Shown: positions 36,031-44,311 of the stretch, one piece after another
Numbering within the stretch: position 1 is the stretch's first letter
Layout of the letters: every line of letters begins with the position of its first letter
Origin: Pseudoalteromonas sp. H105
GTDB taxonomy: Bacteria > Pseudomonadota > Gammaproteobacteria > Enterobacterales > Alteromonadaceae
Reading direction: 5' to 3'
Length of the DNA: 64,000 nt
Assembly (NCBI RefSeq): GCF_001469215.1
Contig: NZ_LOFH01000014.1
Coordinates: 32,790 to 96,789 of the forward strand
The notes under the pieces: generated by a model
Told to the model about the DNA's origin: nothing
Databases searched by the model: none
Seen by the model: the letters and a program-made list of their open reading frames with translations, nothing else
Program-made: the position numbers and the translations under genes

Positions 36031-37017
36031 TTATCCTTGCGCTAAAAGTTCGCTAAGTTCAATAAGAGCCGCGTTGGCTCGAGAAATATAATTTGCCATT
36101 ACTAATGAGTGGTTTGCTACTAAGCCAAAACCGTTCCCATTTAGAATCACTGGACTCCAAACGGTTTCTTGAGTTGCTTCTAACTCACGAATAATTTGTT
36201 GTAAGCTAACGCGTGCATTTTTCTTTTCCAGCACATCAGCAAAGTCGTATTCTACAGCTTGCAAAAAGTGTAATAAAGCCCAAGTTGCGCCACGTGACTC
36301 ATAGAAGACATCATCAATTTCCCACCATGACGTCTTAACTTCATTTTGTAAGGGGGTATACGTAGCTTGATGAGCTTCTTTGTCACCAGCTAAATCAGTG
36401 TTAAGGCGCTCTTGACCCACACTAGCACTTAAACGCTGGCTCAAGCTACCTAATCGTTTTTCGGCTTCTTTTAACCAACCCCTTAGGTTATCTGCTCGTG
36501 CGTAAAACTGACTTTCGCGATTGTTTTGATCCGCTATTTGCGTACGGTATACAATTAAAAAATCGATTCCTTTTTGATATTCACTCTCTGCGCTCGGCCA
36601 CGCCCATGCCTCTGAGCTAATATTAAATTGCGGCTGCGCCTTTTTTAATGCTTCATGCTCTGTCGATTGTGATTGAGAACGACTAAAATCTTTGCGCATC
36701 GATAACGCAAGATCACGCGACATTTCTAGAGCCCCGTATTCCCAGGCGGGCATATTATCCATAAATACGCTTGGTGGCATCATATCATTTGATAAATATC
36801 CACCAGACTTATTCAACAACGTACTCGTAACATTGATTAAAGATGACGTCGTTGTATAACCTGTAACGAGTTTTTCACCTCGTTCCTGCGCTTGTTGTTT
36901 TGCATGAGTCACTACATTGACGCGTTCAGGCTCAATACTCCAGTACACCGCTAGCGCATAAAATAATATAATTATTAGCACAACTGCGCTAATAATTTTC
37001 CCTTTATGTTGTGACAT
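36031..37017 (-). CDS. DUF2333 family membrane-anchored protein
   Basis: Protein of 328 residues with one N-terminal membrane helix (AVVLIIILFYALAVYWSI) and a helical periplasmic body. Match to DUF2333 is by the string 'GYLSNDMMPPSVFMDNMPAW' and the pattern 'WWEIDDVFYESRGATWALLH'. Function unknown. The SD GGAGGTTGA directly before the ATG is very strong. Lies between the PCuAC gene (9-base gap) and TIGR04219 on the same strand. Confidence 0.85.
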   Translation of the reverse strand: MSQHKGKIISAVVLIIILFYALAVYWSIEPERVNVVTHAKQQAQERGEKLVTGYTTTSSLINVTSTLLNKSGGYLSNDMMPPSVFMDNMPAWEYGALEMSRDLALSMRKDFSRSQSQSTEHEALKKAQPQFNISSEAWAWPSAESEYQKGIDFLIVYRTQIADQNNRESQFYARADNLRGWLKEAEKRLGSLSQRLSASVGQERLNTDLAGDKEAHQATYTPLQNEVKTSWWEIDDVFYESRGATWALLHFLQAVEYDFADVLEKKNARVSLQQIIRELEATQETVWSPVILNGNGFGLVANHSLVMANYISRANAALIELSELLAQG

Positions 37018-37025
37018 TCAACCTC

Positions 37026-37544
37026 CTAATGATGCTTATGATTATTTTCAGATTGCGATGTTTGTTCAACTTGGCTTTCTAAAGACACCACTTCAGCTTG
37101 AGTGAAAACTCGGTTTCCGTCATTAAAATATAGCGTGAGTTTTAATTCTTGCCCGACTTTTATCGGCACTGTTGGCTCAAAGGCCATTAGATGATAACCC
37201 CCCGGTTTAAAGTCAACTTGCTGGTGTGCTTTTAACTCTAACGAATCGACCTGTTGCATTTTCATAACACCATTGACATGCGTGTGCTCATGAATTTCGA
37301 CACGCCCTAAATTCTCGATGCTTGCTTTGGTTAATACAACTGGCTTTTCACCGTGGTTTGCAATACTTAGGTAGCCAACTGTGGATTGACTGGCTGGCAA
37401 AAAAGCCCTCACTTGCGCATTGTTAACGATAATCTGACTATCAGAGTCATGATGATGATCTGAGTGAGCTGGTGCACATGATGAATATAAACTCAAACCT
37501 AAAATAGCCGATGAAAGCAGTGAGAATAATGGTTTAAAAGTCAT
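37026..37544 (-). CDS. PCuAC-family copper chaperone
   Basis: Periplasmic copper chaperone of 172 residues. The signal peptide is FSLLSSAILGLSLYSSCAPA, followed by an HSDHHHDSD cluster. The family's copper motif is visible: His in EIHEHTHVNGVMKMQQV and His-Met in GGYHLMAFEP. Members deliver copper to cytochrome oxidase; no oxidase gene is in the window. A C-terminal HKHH adds further metal ligands. The start at 37544 is chosen for AAGGAACGAA before ATG. Confidence 0.9.
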   Translation of the reverse strand: MTFKPLFSLLSSAILGLSLYSSCAPAHSDHHHDSDSQIIVNNAQVRAFLPASQSTVGYLSIANHGEKPVVLTKASIENLGRVEIHEHTHVNGVMKMQQVDSLELKAHQQVDFKPGGYHLMAFEPTVPIKVGQELKLTLYFNDGNRVFTQAEVVSLESQVEQTSQSENNHKHH

Positions 37545-37645
37545 TTCGTTCCTTGTTACTAAAATCATTTTGTTGACTGAATTTAGCATATTTGCGAAAA
37601 AATAGTCAGTAATATTAGTGATTCAATACATATAATAGCGACGCT

Positions 37646-37969
37646 TTATGCAGCCTTTTTATTATCAGCAATAAGCCAACATAAGCAAACAATTAATATT
37701 AACGGCCATGCAATCATTACTGATCCAAATAACAATGCGAGTACGACGCCAATGAAAACGATGATGCCAGCGCCTAACAAACCTGCGCTAATCAACGCAA
37801 TAACAGCGATAGCCGCTATAATTGCAACAAGCACCCCAAACAATTCAATTCCAACCCAACTCAAGTCTGCAATCATTAAAGGTAGCTGCCATGAATCAAA
37901 CTGCACCATTTCAAATGGACTCCACACGATAAGTACGATGAGTAATAAACATATTGCAATAATTTTCAT
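37646..37969 (-). CDS. Small integral membrane protein in the psp operon
   Basis: Protein of 107 residues with about three membrane helices and many Ile, Leu and Ala, ending NKKAA. It is the third gene in the psp operon, 12 bases after pspC. I do not recognise a family, and it is not PspB or PspD by sequence. It may assist envelope stress sensing, judged by position only. Confidence 0.65.
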   Translation of the reverse strand: MKIIAICLLLIVLIVWSPFEMVQFDSWQLPLMIADLSWVGIELFGVLVAIIAAIAVIALISAGLLGAGIIVFIGVVLALLFGSVMIAWPLILIVCLCWLIADNKKAA

Positions 37970-37981
37970 GACATTTCCCCT

Positions 37982-38185
37982 TTATACTTCACTGTCTAAA
38001 CAAAAATGTGCAGCAAGGTACCCTCCCCCAATAAACAATGGAAATTGAATTAAGAGTAAGATAGTTACTAAGCGTGTTGCCCAGATTGGGAAGTCAAAAC
38101 GACGAGCAAAACCACTGCAGACACCTGATATTTTCTTGTTTAATGGATCTTTCTTCCATCGTGTTTGATTATTGTAAGTATTCAT
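37982..38185 (-). CDS. pspC: Phage shock protein C, short form
   Basis: Protein of 67 residues comprising only the conserved PspC domain (KKISGVCSGFARRFDFP, then a membrane helix TRLVTILLLIQFPLFIGGGYL). E. coli PspC is about 119 residues and has a periplasmic part that is missing here. It follows pspA by 11 bases and is probably a partner for PspA at the membrane. Confidence 0.88.
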   Translation of the reverse strand: MNTYNNQTRWKKDPLNKKISGVCSGFARRFDFPIWATRLVTILLLIQFPLFIGGGYLAAHFCLDSEV

Positions 38186-38196
38186 TTATCTTACTC

Positions 38197-38865
38197 CTAT
38201 GCACTTTGTTTTAAACTGGCTTTAAGAGCTACAAGCTCTTGATCAATTGCATCATTTTTTACTAATGCATCGATTTGCTCTGCCGTGTTATTCGCTGATT
38301 TTGTAATATCGTAAGCTTCAACTTGTGACTCTATTGACTCCACACGTCGCTCTATTACATCAAAGCGAGATAACGCATCAGCAACTTTGTCACTATTAAG
38401 CTGGTGATTCACTCGTACCCTTGCAGCAACCACATTATGCACTTGGTGCATACTTGTAAGCTTTGCCTTCGCTTCTGTTAACTTATTTTGTAAACGTTGA
38501 GCATCATCTTGAAGCTTAGCTAAAGAGTCAGTTAGCTTTTCAAGCTCGGGGTCAATCGCAGCCATGTCAGTAGTTATTTTTTGCTTCTCTTTCAACGCTG
38601 CCGCAGCTAAATCATCTCGGCCTTTTTTAACAGCAATTTCAGCCTTTGTTTGCCACTCGGCAATACGTGCCTGCTTATTTTTTTGCTCCCGCTTTAACGC
38701 TTTTTCTTCACATAAAATAACGGCAGCCGTTGAACGACATTCATCCAATGCTTCTTGCATTTGTTGAACAAGTAGTGAGAGTAGTTTTTCTGGATCTTCG
38801 GCTCTATCTAAAACTGATACTAAGTTTGCTTGAATAAGATCTGTTACACGATTAACTAAGCCCAT
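38197..38865 (-). CDS. pspA: Phage shock protein A
   Basis: Peripheral membrane protein of 222 residues that stabilises the inner membrane under stress. The start MGLVNRVTDLIQANLVSVLD and the long coiled coil are standard. RBS AGGAGA is strong. Upstream lies a sigma-54-type promoter, so it is probably driven by a PspF-like activator, but no pspF is visible here. First gene of pspA-pspC-membrane protein. Confidence 0.94.
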   Translation of the reverse strand: MGLVNRVTDLIQANLVSVLDRAEDPEKLLSLLVQQMQEALDECRSTAAVILCEEKALKREQKNKQARIAEWQTKAEIAVKKGRDDLAAAALKEKQKITTDMAAIDPELEKLTDSLAKLQDDAQRLQNKLTEAKAKLTSMHQVHNVVAARVRVNHQLNSDKVADALSRFDVIERRVESIESQVEAYDITKSANNTAEQIDALVKNDAIDQELVALKASLKQSA

Positions 38866-38906
38866 GATTTTCTCCTATTGAATTTGGGTGATTACAATTA
38901 AGAGAT

Positions 38907-38922
38907 TCCAAGACTTGTGCCA
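38907..38922 (-). promoter_or_regulatory. Sigma-54 promoter of pspA
   Basis: The minus strand reads TGGCACAAGTCTTGGA, which matches the sigma-54 consensus (TGGCAC-N5-TTGCA) except for one base in the -12 box. It lies about 40 bases before the pspA start, as expected. Confidence 0.75.
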
Positions 38923-39058
38923 GTTTAATTAAATATAAATTTATTACTTTTATTTCAGTTGGTTAAAAATAAAAAGGAGTATTTAAAGCTGACGTGAGGC
39001 TGAACATGAATGAGTGGATTTAACTAAAAAATGAATGTTTTGACTATTATTTAGGATC

Positions 39059-39085
39059 AAAAAAACCACTAAAGAGTGGTTTTTA
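39059..39085. terminator. Bidirectional hairpin between dusA end and pspA
   Basis: AAAAAACCACT pairs with AGTGGTTTTT around AAAG, with A and T runs. It lies 15 bases after the dusA stop and acts on the minus strand for dusA. Confidence 0.85.
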
Positions 39086-39099
39086 TAAAACAAGTATTT

Positions 39100-40068
39100 C
39101 TACTCTGGTACGAAGCTTAATGCTTTATCCATGACTGATAAATCGGCCTGCTTGCCATGACCATTTTCAGACAAATGACGCCGAAAACCTCTTGCCCCTG
39201 GTTGCCCTTGAAATATACCCAACATATGACGAGCAATGTGCCAAAAGTTAGCGCCCTGCTGCATTTCCTTTTCTATATATTCATACATAGAACGCACAAC
39301 ATCATGCCTCGATTGTGTAAATACAGTATCACCATAAACCACTTCATCTACTTCACTTAACATAAATGGGTTACTGTAAGCCTCGCGTCCAATCATTATG
39401 CCATCTACATGGGCAAGATGAGCAATACTATCAGTCATCGTTTTCACACCACCATTGAGACTCAAATGAAGTTGTGGGTAATCTTTTTTCAATTGGTAAA
39501 CGCGTGCATAATCAAGCGGTGGAACTTCTCTATTTTCTTTAGGGCTAAGGCCATTAAGCCATGCTTTACGCGCATGAATAATAAAATCATCACAGCCTAC
39601 TTCGTGGCTCGCTTCAATCAAGGCACATAAAAACTCATAGGAATCCTGCTCATCAATACCAATACGCGTTTTCACTGTAACGGGTATAGTAACCTCTGCT
39701 TTCATCGCAGCAACACAATCTGCAACCAGTGTTGGCTCTGCCATTAAGCATGCACCAAAACGACCATTTTGAACACGATCAGAAGGGCAACCTACATTTA
39801 AATTAATCTCATTGTAACCACGATCAGCAGCTAACTTGGCACATTGAGCCAATGCCTTAGGGTCAGAACCGCCTAACTGCAAAGCAACTGGCTCTTCATG
39901 TTTATTAAAGTGTAGGTAATCGCCACGACCAAATAAAATAGCCCCTGTTGTTACCATTTCAGTATAAAGAACAGTATGTTTTGTCAATTTACGATGAAAA
40001 GTACGGCAGTGACGATCTGTCCAATCAAGCATGGGGGCAACGCTAAACCTGTGATTTACCTTACTCAT
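39100..40068 (-). CDS. dusA: tRNA-dihydrouridine synthase A, N-terminus donated by the island
   Basis: Makes dihydrouridine in tRNA D-loops. The 322-residue protein has the Dus motifs RFSVAPMLDWTDRHCR, the catalytic Cys in NVGCPSDRVQNGRFGACL and FIIHARKAW. The first codons (MSKVNH) upstream of the 18-bp core belong to the integrated element: the original start survives at 57254-57352. I choose ATG 40068 because GGAG lies 10 bases ahead, instead of the in-frame TTG at 40074. Promoter and RBS now also come from the element. Confidence 0.93.
   Translation of the reverse strand: MSKVNHRFSVAPMLDWTDRHCRTFHRKLTKHTVLYTEMVTTGAILFGRGDYLHFNKHEEPVALQLGGSDPKALAQCAKLAADRGYNEINLNVGCPSDRVQNGRFGACLMAEPTLVADCVAAMKAEVTIPVTVKTRIGIDEQDSYEFLCALIEASHEVGCDDFIIHARKAWLNGLSPKENREVPPLDYARVYQLKKDYPQLHLSLNGGVKTMTDSIAHLAHVDGIMIGREAYSNPFMLSEVDEVVYGDTVFTQSRHDVVRSMYEYIEKEMQQGANFWHIARHMLGIFQGQPGARGFRRHLSENGHGKQADLSVMDKALSFVPE
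40021..40038. repeat. Attachment-site core at the left end (attL)
   Basis: The 18-bp sequence CCAATCAAGCATGGGGGC, read on the minus strand, is codons for APMLDW of dusA. An exact copy is at 57263-57280. Flanking bases differ on both sides, so 18 bp is the full direct repeat. Confidence 0.92.
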
Positions 40069-40172
40069 TGACAAACAGCTCCATACTTGGCTTTGTGTGG
40101 GATTTTCTTCATTTTATATTCTCTCTTGTTTTACGCTATTTTCGCCAATTTTAAGATATTTACACTATATTT

Positions 40173-40210
40173 ATACCCTAGGGTATTGGCCTGGGGTACA
40201 AAAGGGTATA
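40173..40210. repeat. Left arm-type recombination sites (TACCC half-sites)
   Basis: The region holds the palindrome ATACCCTAGGGTAT (40173-40186) and GGGTACAAAAGGGTA (40194-40208). The second is the reverse complement of the TACCCTTTTGTACCC that occurs at the right end. It lies between the divergent dusA start and the integrase, and probably binds the integrase or excision factor. Confidence 0.6.
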
Positions 40211-40268
40211 ACTGTAGGAGCGATAATGATAATATTATTGCATTATTATATCAGAACAAGGAAAGATA

Positions 40269-41426
40269 ATGGCTACAATAAATATTGAAGAACGAAAATT
40301 GAAAAAAGGCGTTTCTTATCGTGCTAGAGCCAGAATTACAAAATATGGAAAAATTGTTGAAGAAGTACAGAAAACATTTGAAAACTTCAAAACTGCTGAA
40401 TCATGGGCAGATAACGCAGCAAAAAAACTAGATAAGAAATATGAACAGATCGCAAATGGTACATATTTTGATAATAGTGATGAAGAAGAACTCAGAGAAA
40501 TAACTGTTGGTGCATTGATAAAAGAATATTTAACTGACCCTGTGACTTCTGAAAAAGTAGGAAGAACCAAAGAGCATGTACTTGAAGCTTTATATGGTTA
40601 TGACATTTCTCATAAAATAGTTAGCCAACTAAAACCGCGTGATCTTATAGCTCACTGTAAAACGCGATTAAAAGATAAAACAAAGCCAAAACCGCAAACA
40701 GTTTATCATGATGTGACATATCTACATTCAGTTATAAAACTTGCAAAAGAATATTTTGAAGTAAATTCAAATTTGCGTTATCACGATGATGCAATACCTG
40801 TCTTAGTGGAACTTGGATTAATTGGAAGAAGTAAAAGAAGAACCAAAAGACCATCAGAAAATGCACTCATACAAATGGAAGCTGGATTAAAAGAACGAGA
40901 AAAGCATCGTTCTGCCAAGATTCCTTTTTCAGATATATTTAAATTTTCAATATACACAGCTATGCGAGTCGGTGAAATTACAGAATTAGAGTGGGAAGAT
41001 ATAGATCACGAACATAAGACAATTATAGTTAAAAGTAGAAAATCACCTACTAATGAAGAGCAAGAAGAAGAACATAATGACTGGGAAATTCCGCTTCTTA
41101 GTGAGGCCTACCCTATTATTTTAAGACAAAAAGAACGGATAGATCCCGAAAATCCACATCTAATTTTTCCATATAATCCGCGCAGCATATCCGCAGGTTG
41201 GCAAAGAGTTAGAAACAAATTAGGTATAAAAGATTTACGTTATCATGATCTGAGACGAGAAGCTGCATCAAGACTAGCAGAAGAAGGTTATGAAATAACC
41301 ACAGTAGCTAAAATTACGGGACACAAAAATATTAATATTTTATTTAATGTTTATACAACATTAGAAATGAAAAAATTATCTAAAGAAAAGTACGAAGAAT
41401 ATAATAATAAAAAAGAAAAGACCTAA
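40269..41426 (+). CDS. Tyrosine-recombinase integrase of the island
   Basis: Site-specific recombinase of 385 residues that would insert and excise the element at dusA. A SAM-like N-terminal core-binding domain is followed by the catalytic domain with Arg233 (TAMRVGEITELEW), Lys near 255, His326-x-x-Arg329 (RYHDLRRE), His352 (TGHKN) and the nucleophile Tyr362 (NVYTT). RBS AAGGAAAG before the ATG. It points inward from attL and is divergent from dusA. An active protein is likely because all catalytic residues are present. Confidence 0.95.
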   Translation: MATINIEERKLKKGVSYRARARITKYGKIVEEVQKTFENFKTAESWADNAAKKLDKKYEQIANGTYFDNSDEEELREITVGALIKEYLTDPVTSEKVGRTKEHVLEALYGYDISHKIVSQLKPRDLIAHCKTRLKDKTKPKPQTVYHDVTYLHSVIKLAKEYFEVNSNLRYHDDAIPVLVELGLIGRSKRRTKRPSENALIQMEAGLKEREKHRSAKIPFSDIFKFSIYTAMRVGEITELEWEDIDHEHKTIIVKSRKSPTNEEQEEEHNDWEIPLLSEAYPIILRQKERIDPENPHLIFPYNPRSISAGWQRVRNKLGIKDLRYHDLRREAASRLAEEGYEITTVAKITGHKNINILFNVYTTLEMKKLSKEKYEEYNNKKEKT

Positions 41427-41431
41427 TTTAA

Positions 41432-41451
41432 AAGGGGCTATAAAGCCCCTT
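41432..41451 (+). terminator. Terminator after the integrase
   Basis: AAGGGGCT pairs with AGCCCCTT around a short ATAA loop, six bases past the integrase stop. The T-run is short, so it may be a weak terminator. Confidence 0.7.
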
Positions 41452-41476
41452 CTCACATCATAATATAACAAAAATG

Positions 41477-41866
41477 TTATGCGTTATATTCATCAACTAG
41501 ACGCTTACCTTCTTTTTTATCAGAATCAGTTTTTAAGTCTTCAAAGCTAAGTATAGTATGACCGTCTTTTTCAGCCTTGGTTATGCCCCTTGTAATAAGC
41601 AATTTTAACTTTCCATCAATTTTACAAAACTTTTGATTTTCAGCTATAACTTGGCGCTTTTTACGTGGCTTTGAATCTCCTGATAACGCAGAAATATCAA
41701 TATTTTCCTTTTTTAACATGGCTAATAATTCTTCTGACATACCCTTTAAATGAGGGGTTGCAGCTTCTAAATTAGCTTTTACTGTCATAGCATCAGTAAC
41801 GCTTAAACTTTCAAAAACTTCAATTAACTTATCTTTATTTAATAATACTTTTCTGAAATCAGCCAT
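41477..41866 (-). CDS. Small charged protein of unknown function
   Basis: Protein of 129 residues, helical N-terminal part (KDKLIEVFESLSVTDAMTVKANLE), a basic centre (SGDSKPRKKRQVIAEN) and a C-terminal segment with no clear motif. Ribosome-binding site AAAAGGA is typical of this island's genes. Possibly DNA-associated, given the basic stretch, but this is a guess. Convergent with the integrase. Confidence 0.55.
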   Translation of the reverse strand: MADFRKVLLNKDKLIEVFESLSVTDAMTVKANLEAATPHLKGMSEELLAMLKKENIDISALSGDSKPRKKRQVIAENQKFCKIDGKLKLLITRGITKAEKDGHTILSFEDLKTDSDKKEGKRLVDEYNA

Positions 41867-41930
41867 ATTTTAAGCATCCTTTTATAATTAATTTAAATTA
41901 TTATAATATACTTTAAATTCAAAACAAACT

Positions 41931-43076
41931 TTAATCTTGATTAAAAAATCCTGAATCATCTAAAACTTTTGCAACAATTGGATCGTCAAGATCATCGTTA
42001 AAAGTTACATCTTGCGTTTCAACAGATTTAGTTTCTTTTTCTTTTCTCTTTTTCTCTTTTCTCTCTTTCGCTTTTTTCTTTTCGTTTTCAATTCTAGCTA
42101 TTAGTTTATTCTTATTTTCTTGAGCTTTATCATTAACTCTTTTTTTATCGTCCTCTTTAAGTTTTTTAAACAGCCTATCTTTATGTCTTTCTTGAACTAT
42201 TACAAAAACATCCCTATCTTTTAAATACTTATAAGAAAACACAAAACCAGATAAAATAAGTGCATCAAGATATTTTTTAATAGCTTTTTTTGAAAAACTT
42301 TTTTCTTTTGAAACTTGGGACTCTAAAGTACCATGCATTTTTTCATTATCACTAACATTATAATAATTTATGCTATGACCAAGGATCATATCAAGCTTGT
42401 CTCTTGTAAATTCAGTTATAATATAACCAGTATCTTCATTTTCATTTATTGATAATAAGTATAAATATAATTTCTTAGCTCCAAAAGTATCAACACTATT
42501 AATTTCATGTTTTTTAAATAGTATTTGTCTGTTTGACATTTTAAAGAAATCAAACATATCATCTGGGAAAGTGACTTTATATGTAGTGTCTAAAGATTTA
42601 CCATTTGTAAATTTAACACTACTTACAAGATGAGTCAGTACATTATATTTGTTGTATTCAATATCAATAACAACGCCCATTAAACGCTTAAAATACGTCT
42701 TAAATTCTGCACTATGATCTTTATCTCTATAATCATTGGTATCAAAAAGATCTAAAATTTCTTTAAAAGTTACGTCAATTGTCAAATCATTAAGTGTAAT
42801 GCCTTCATTTATAATTCTAAAATTTAATTTTTTTAATAAGAAGCAATATAAAATAAATTCTCTGTCCATGCTTAGAAAGTCAGAAGTTACCGACATTTTA
42901 TAATCTCCGTCAGTAATAACCCTTTGTTTATTTGATAAAACATTACTTGCTTCTCGTTCTTTCTTGCCGTTTGCAATAGGAGCATAACAAGCTAAAAGTA
43001 GCTGCCAATGAATAAAGAAAAACTCAGGTGATAATACATCTTTAGTTATACGTCTTGCTCTAACTGGCTTTTTCAT
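41931..43076 (-). CDS. Replication initiator protein, Rep_3-like
   Basis: Protein of 381 residues that resembles plasmid theta-type initiators: an N-terminal winged-helix region (about 100-200), a second one (about 200-300) with FTRDKLDMILG and KKAIKKYLDALILSGFVF, and a highly basic Lys/Glu tail (KKKRVNDKAQENKNKL). The stretch FGAKKLYLYLLSINEN fits the first winged helix of Rep_3. Start ATG overlaps the preceding small gene by 17 bases, with GGAG eight bases before it. Iteron-like repeats lie at 43540-43599, so it probably lets the excised circle replicate. Confidence 0.72.
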   Translation of the reverse strand: MKKPVRARRITKDVLSPEFFFIHWQLLLACYAPIANGKKEREASNVLSNKQRVITDGDYKMSVTSDFLSMDREFILYCFLLKKLNFRIINEGITLNDLTIDVTFKEILDLFDTNDYRDKDHSAEFKTYFKRLMGVVIDIEYNKYNVLTHLVSSVKFTNGKSLDTTYKVTFPDDMFDFFKMSNRQILFKKHEINSVDTFGAKKLYLYLLSINENEDTGYIITEFTRDKLDMILGHSINYYNVSDNEKMHGTLESQVSKEKSFSKKAIKKYLDALILSGFVFSYKYLKDRDVFVIVQERHKDRLFKKLKEDDKKRVNDKAQENKNKLIARIENEKKKAKERKEKKRKEKETKSVETQDVTFNDDLDDPIVAKVLDDSGFFNQD

Positions 43077-43335
43077 TAGATAACTCCTTCCTTCTATCGT
43101 TATCTATAAATGAAAATTCATAAACCCCAAATTTTAATATTTTATTATAAATAGATCTAATATTTGTAAACGTTCTACTTTGAACTGTTCCAGTTTTTAA
43201 AATAGAATACTGATTACCCATCGAATCAATAACTACAAACTTAAAAATACCATTTGTTTTATATATGCAACCTTTTTTAAAAAATGAGTCTCTGCTCATT
43301 TTCTTTAAATCTTTTTCTAAAAATAATTTCGCCAT
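43060..43335 (-). CDS. Small protein upstream of the Rep-like gene
   Basis: Protein of 91 residues, basic and partly beta-rich (GIFKFVVIDSMGNQYSIL). I do not recognise it. RBS GGAGAAG before the ATG is good and it overlaps the Rep gene, indicating translational coupling, so the protein may regulate replication. The iteron-like array is 205 bases upstream. Confidence 0.6.
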   Translation of the reverse strand: MAKLFLEKDLKKMSRDSFFKKGCIYKTNGIFKFVVIDSMGNQYSILKTGTVQSRTFTNIRSIYNKILKFGVYEFSFIDNDRRKELSNEKAS

Positions 43336-43539
43336 GTTAACTTCTCCTTATTTTTAGATTAACAAAAATAAATCACTTGTCAATTAAAAAACAAACGCTT
43401 TTTAATAAAATAATTCCTTTTTAATTAAAAAGATAACAATTAACATTTTAAATATTAATTTATTTTTAAATGATGATGCTTTTACTATTATATAAAAACT
43501 ATTAAATCTGCCTAAAGTTCAGTAAAAATTAAATATACT

Positions 43540-43599
43540 CTGGGGGGACAGGTTCATTATTCTGGGGGGACAGGTTCGTTATTCTGGGGGGACAGGTTC
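43540..43599. repeat. Three 22-bp iteron-like repeats (possible origin)
   Basis: CTGGGGGGACAGGTTC occurs at 43540, 43562 and 43584, exactly 22 bp apart, separated by A/G-TTATT. It is GC-rich in a very AT-rich region (43336-43520). Direct repeats at about two helical turns beside a Rep_3-like gene are typical of iteron origins. The remainder of the gap 43336-43941 has no convincing gene; a possible terminator is at 43816-43838. An alternative is a leftover of a repetitive element, since similar G-rich motifs occur near REP-associated transposases. Confidence 0.65.
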
Positions 43600-43815
43600 A
43601 AAAAAAACGCTCTAGCCCTTAAAAGTAGGCAAAATACGAGAAAATAATACGCTTTTAATATACTCTTAATACGCAAAGCCTTTTTTTCTGTGTTTGTTTT
43701 ATTGATGGAAATCTTGATTTCGTATGATTATGTTTGTATTTCGATATATTTGTTATGTAGAACTTAAAATATGACCGAATCAGCGAGTTTTTATATCTTA
43801 CCCTTCTAAAATAAG

Positions 43816-43838
43816 AAAACGCCCCAAACAGGACGTTT
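43816..43838 (-). terminator. Terminator after the secreted/membrane operon
   Basis: On the minus strand AAACGTCC pairs with GGGGCGTTT around TGTTT, followed by a T-rich tail (TTCTTAT). It lies about 100 bases past the last gene of the operon. Confidence 0.6.
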
Positions 43839-43941
43839 AATACCACATGAAGTGTTTAACTAAAAAAGGTAAATTTCAAATTTAGAGTTTTGCAATAGAA
43901 AAATTTAACTTAATTTAAAATTATCATAATATTTTTTAAGA

Positions 43942-44292
43942 TCAACATTTTTTGTTAACTTCAATAATAATATATGGAATATCTTTTTTTCTAAATGTGG
44001 AATTTAAATCAAACCAAGTTGGTTTTTTCGGCAAAATATGAACTTTATTACCATTTCCACTTATAAATTTTGCGCCAGTTTCCCACGTTAAACCGCTTGA
44101 ATAGTCCCATAATCCCGAACAATTCCAAGTAACTTGTAATGGTCTACCATCTATATTTAAATTTTCAGTTTTAGAACCAACCAGCAAGCTAGTTTGTGAA
44201 TCACCATGTAAATTTTCATAGAAAAAAGCCCCATCAGCTTTACAATTTAGCGTAAAAATTACACTTAAAACTATTATTATATTTTTGTACAT
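43942..44292 (-). CDS. Small secreted protein, paralog A
   Basis: Protein of 116 residues with a signal peptide (IIIVLSVIFTLNCKA). The mature N-terminus AFFYENLHGDSQTS parallels that of the protein at 44949-45314 (AYFYENLTGESRTE), and both keep a V-x-W/C-C.G.W segment and a C-terminal Cys. The two therefore are paralogs flanking a membrane protein. No family recognised. RBS AAGGAATTTT before ATG. Confidence 0.65.
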   Translation of the reverse strand: MYKNIIIVLSVIFTLNCKADGAFFYENLHGDSQTSLLVGSKTENLNIDGRPLQVTWNCSGLWDYSSGLTWETGAKFISGNGNKVHILPKKPTWFDLNSTFRKKDIPYIIIEVNKKC

Positions 44293-44311
44293 TTTTAAAA
44301 TTCCTTTTTTA

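Noticed and set aside
43540..43599. CRISPR-like array
   Set aside because: Only three repeats with six-base spacers; iteron-like spacing fits better.
43655..43846. A 63-residue minus-strand open frame in the gap after the iterons
   Set aside because: Very basic, low-complexity composition, no convincing RBS, and it overlaps the probable terminator at 43816-43838; more likely non-coding.
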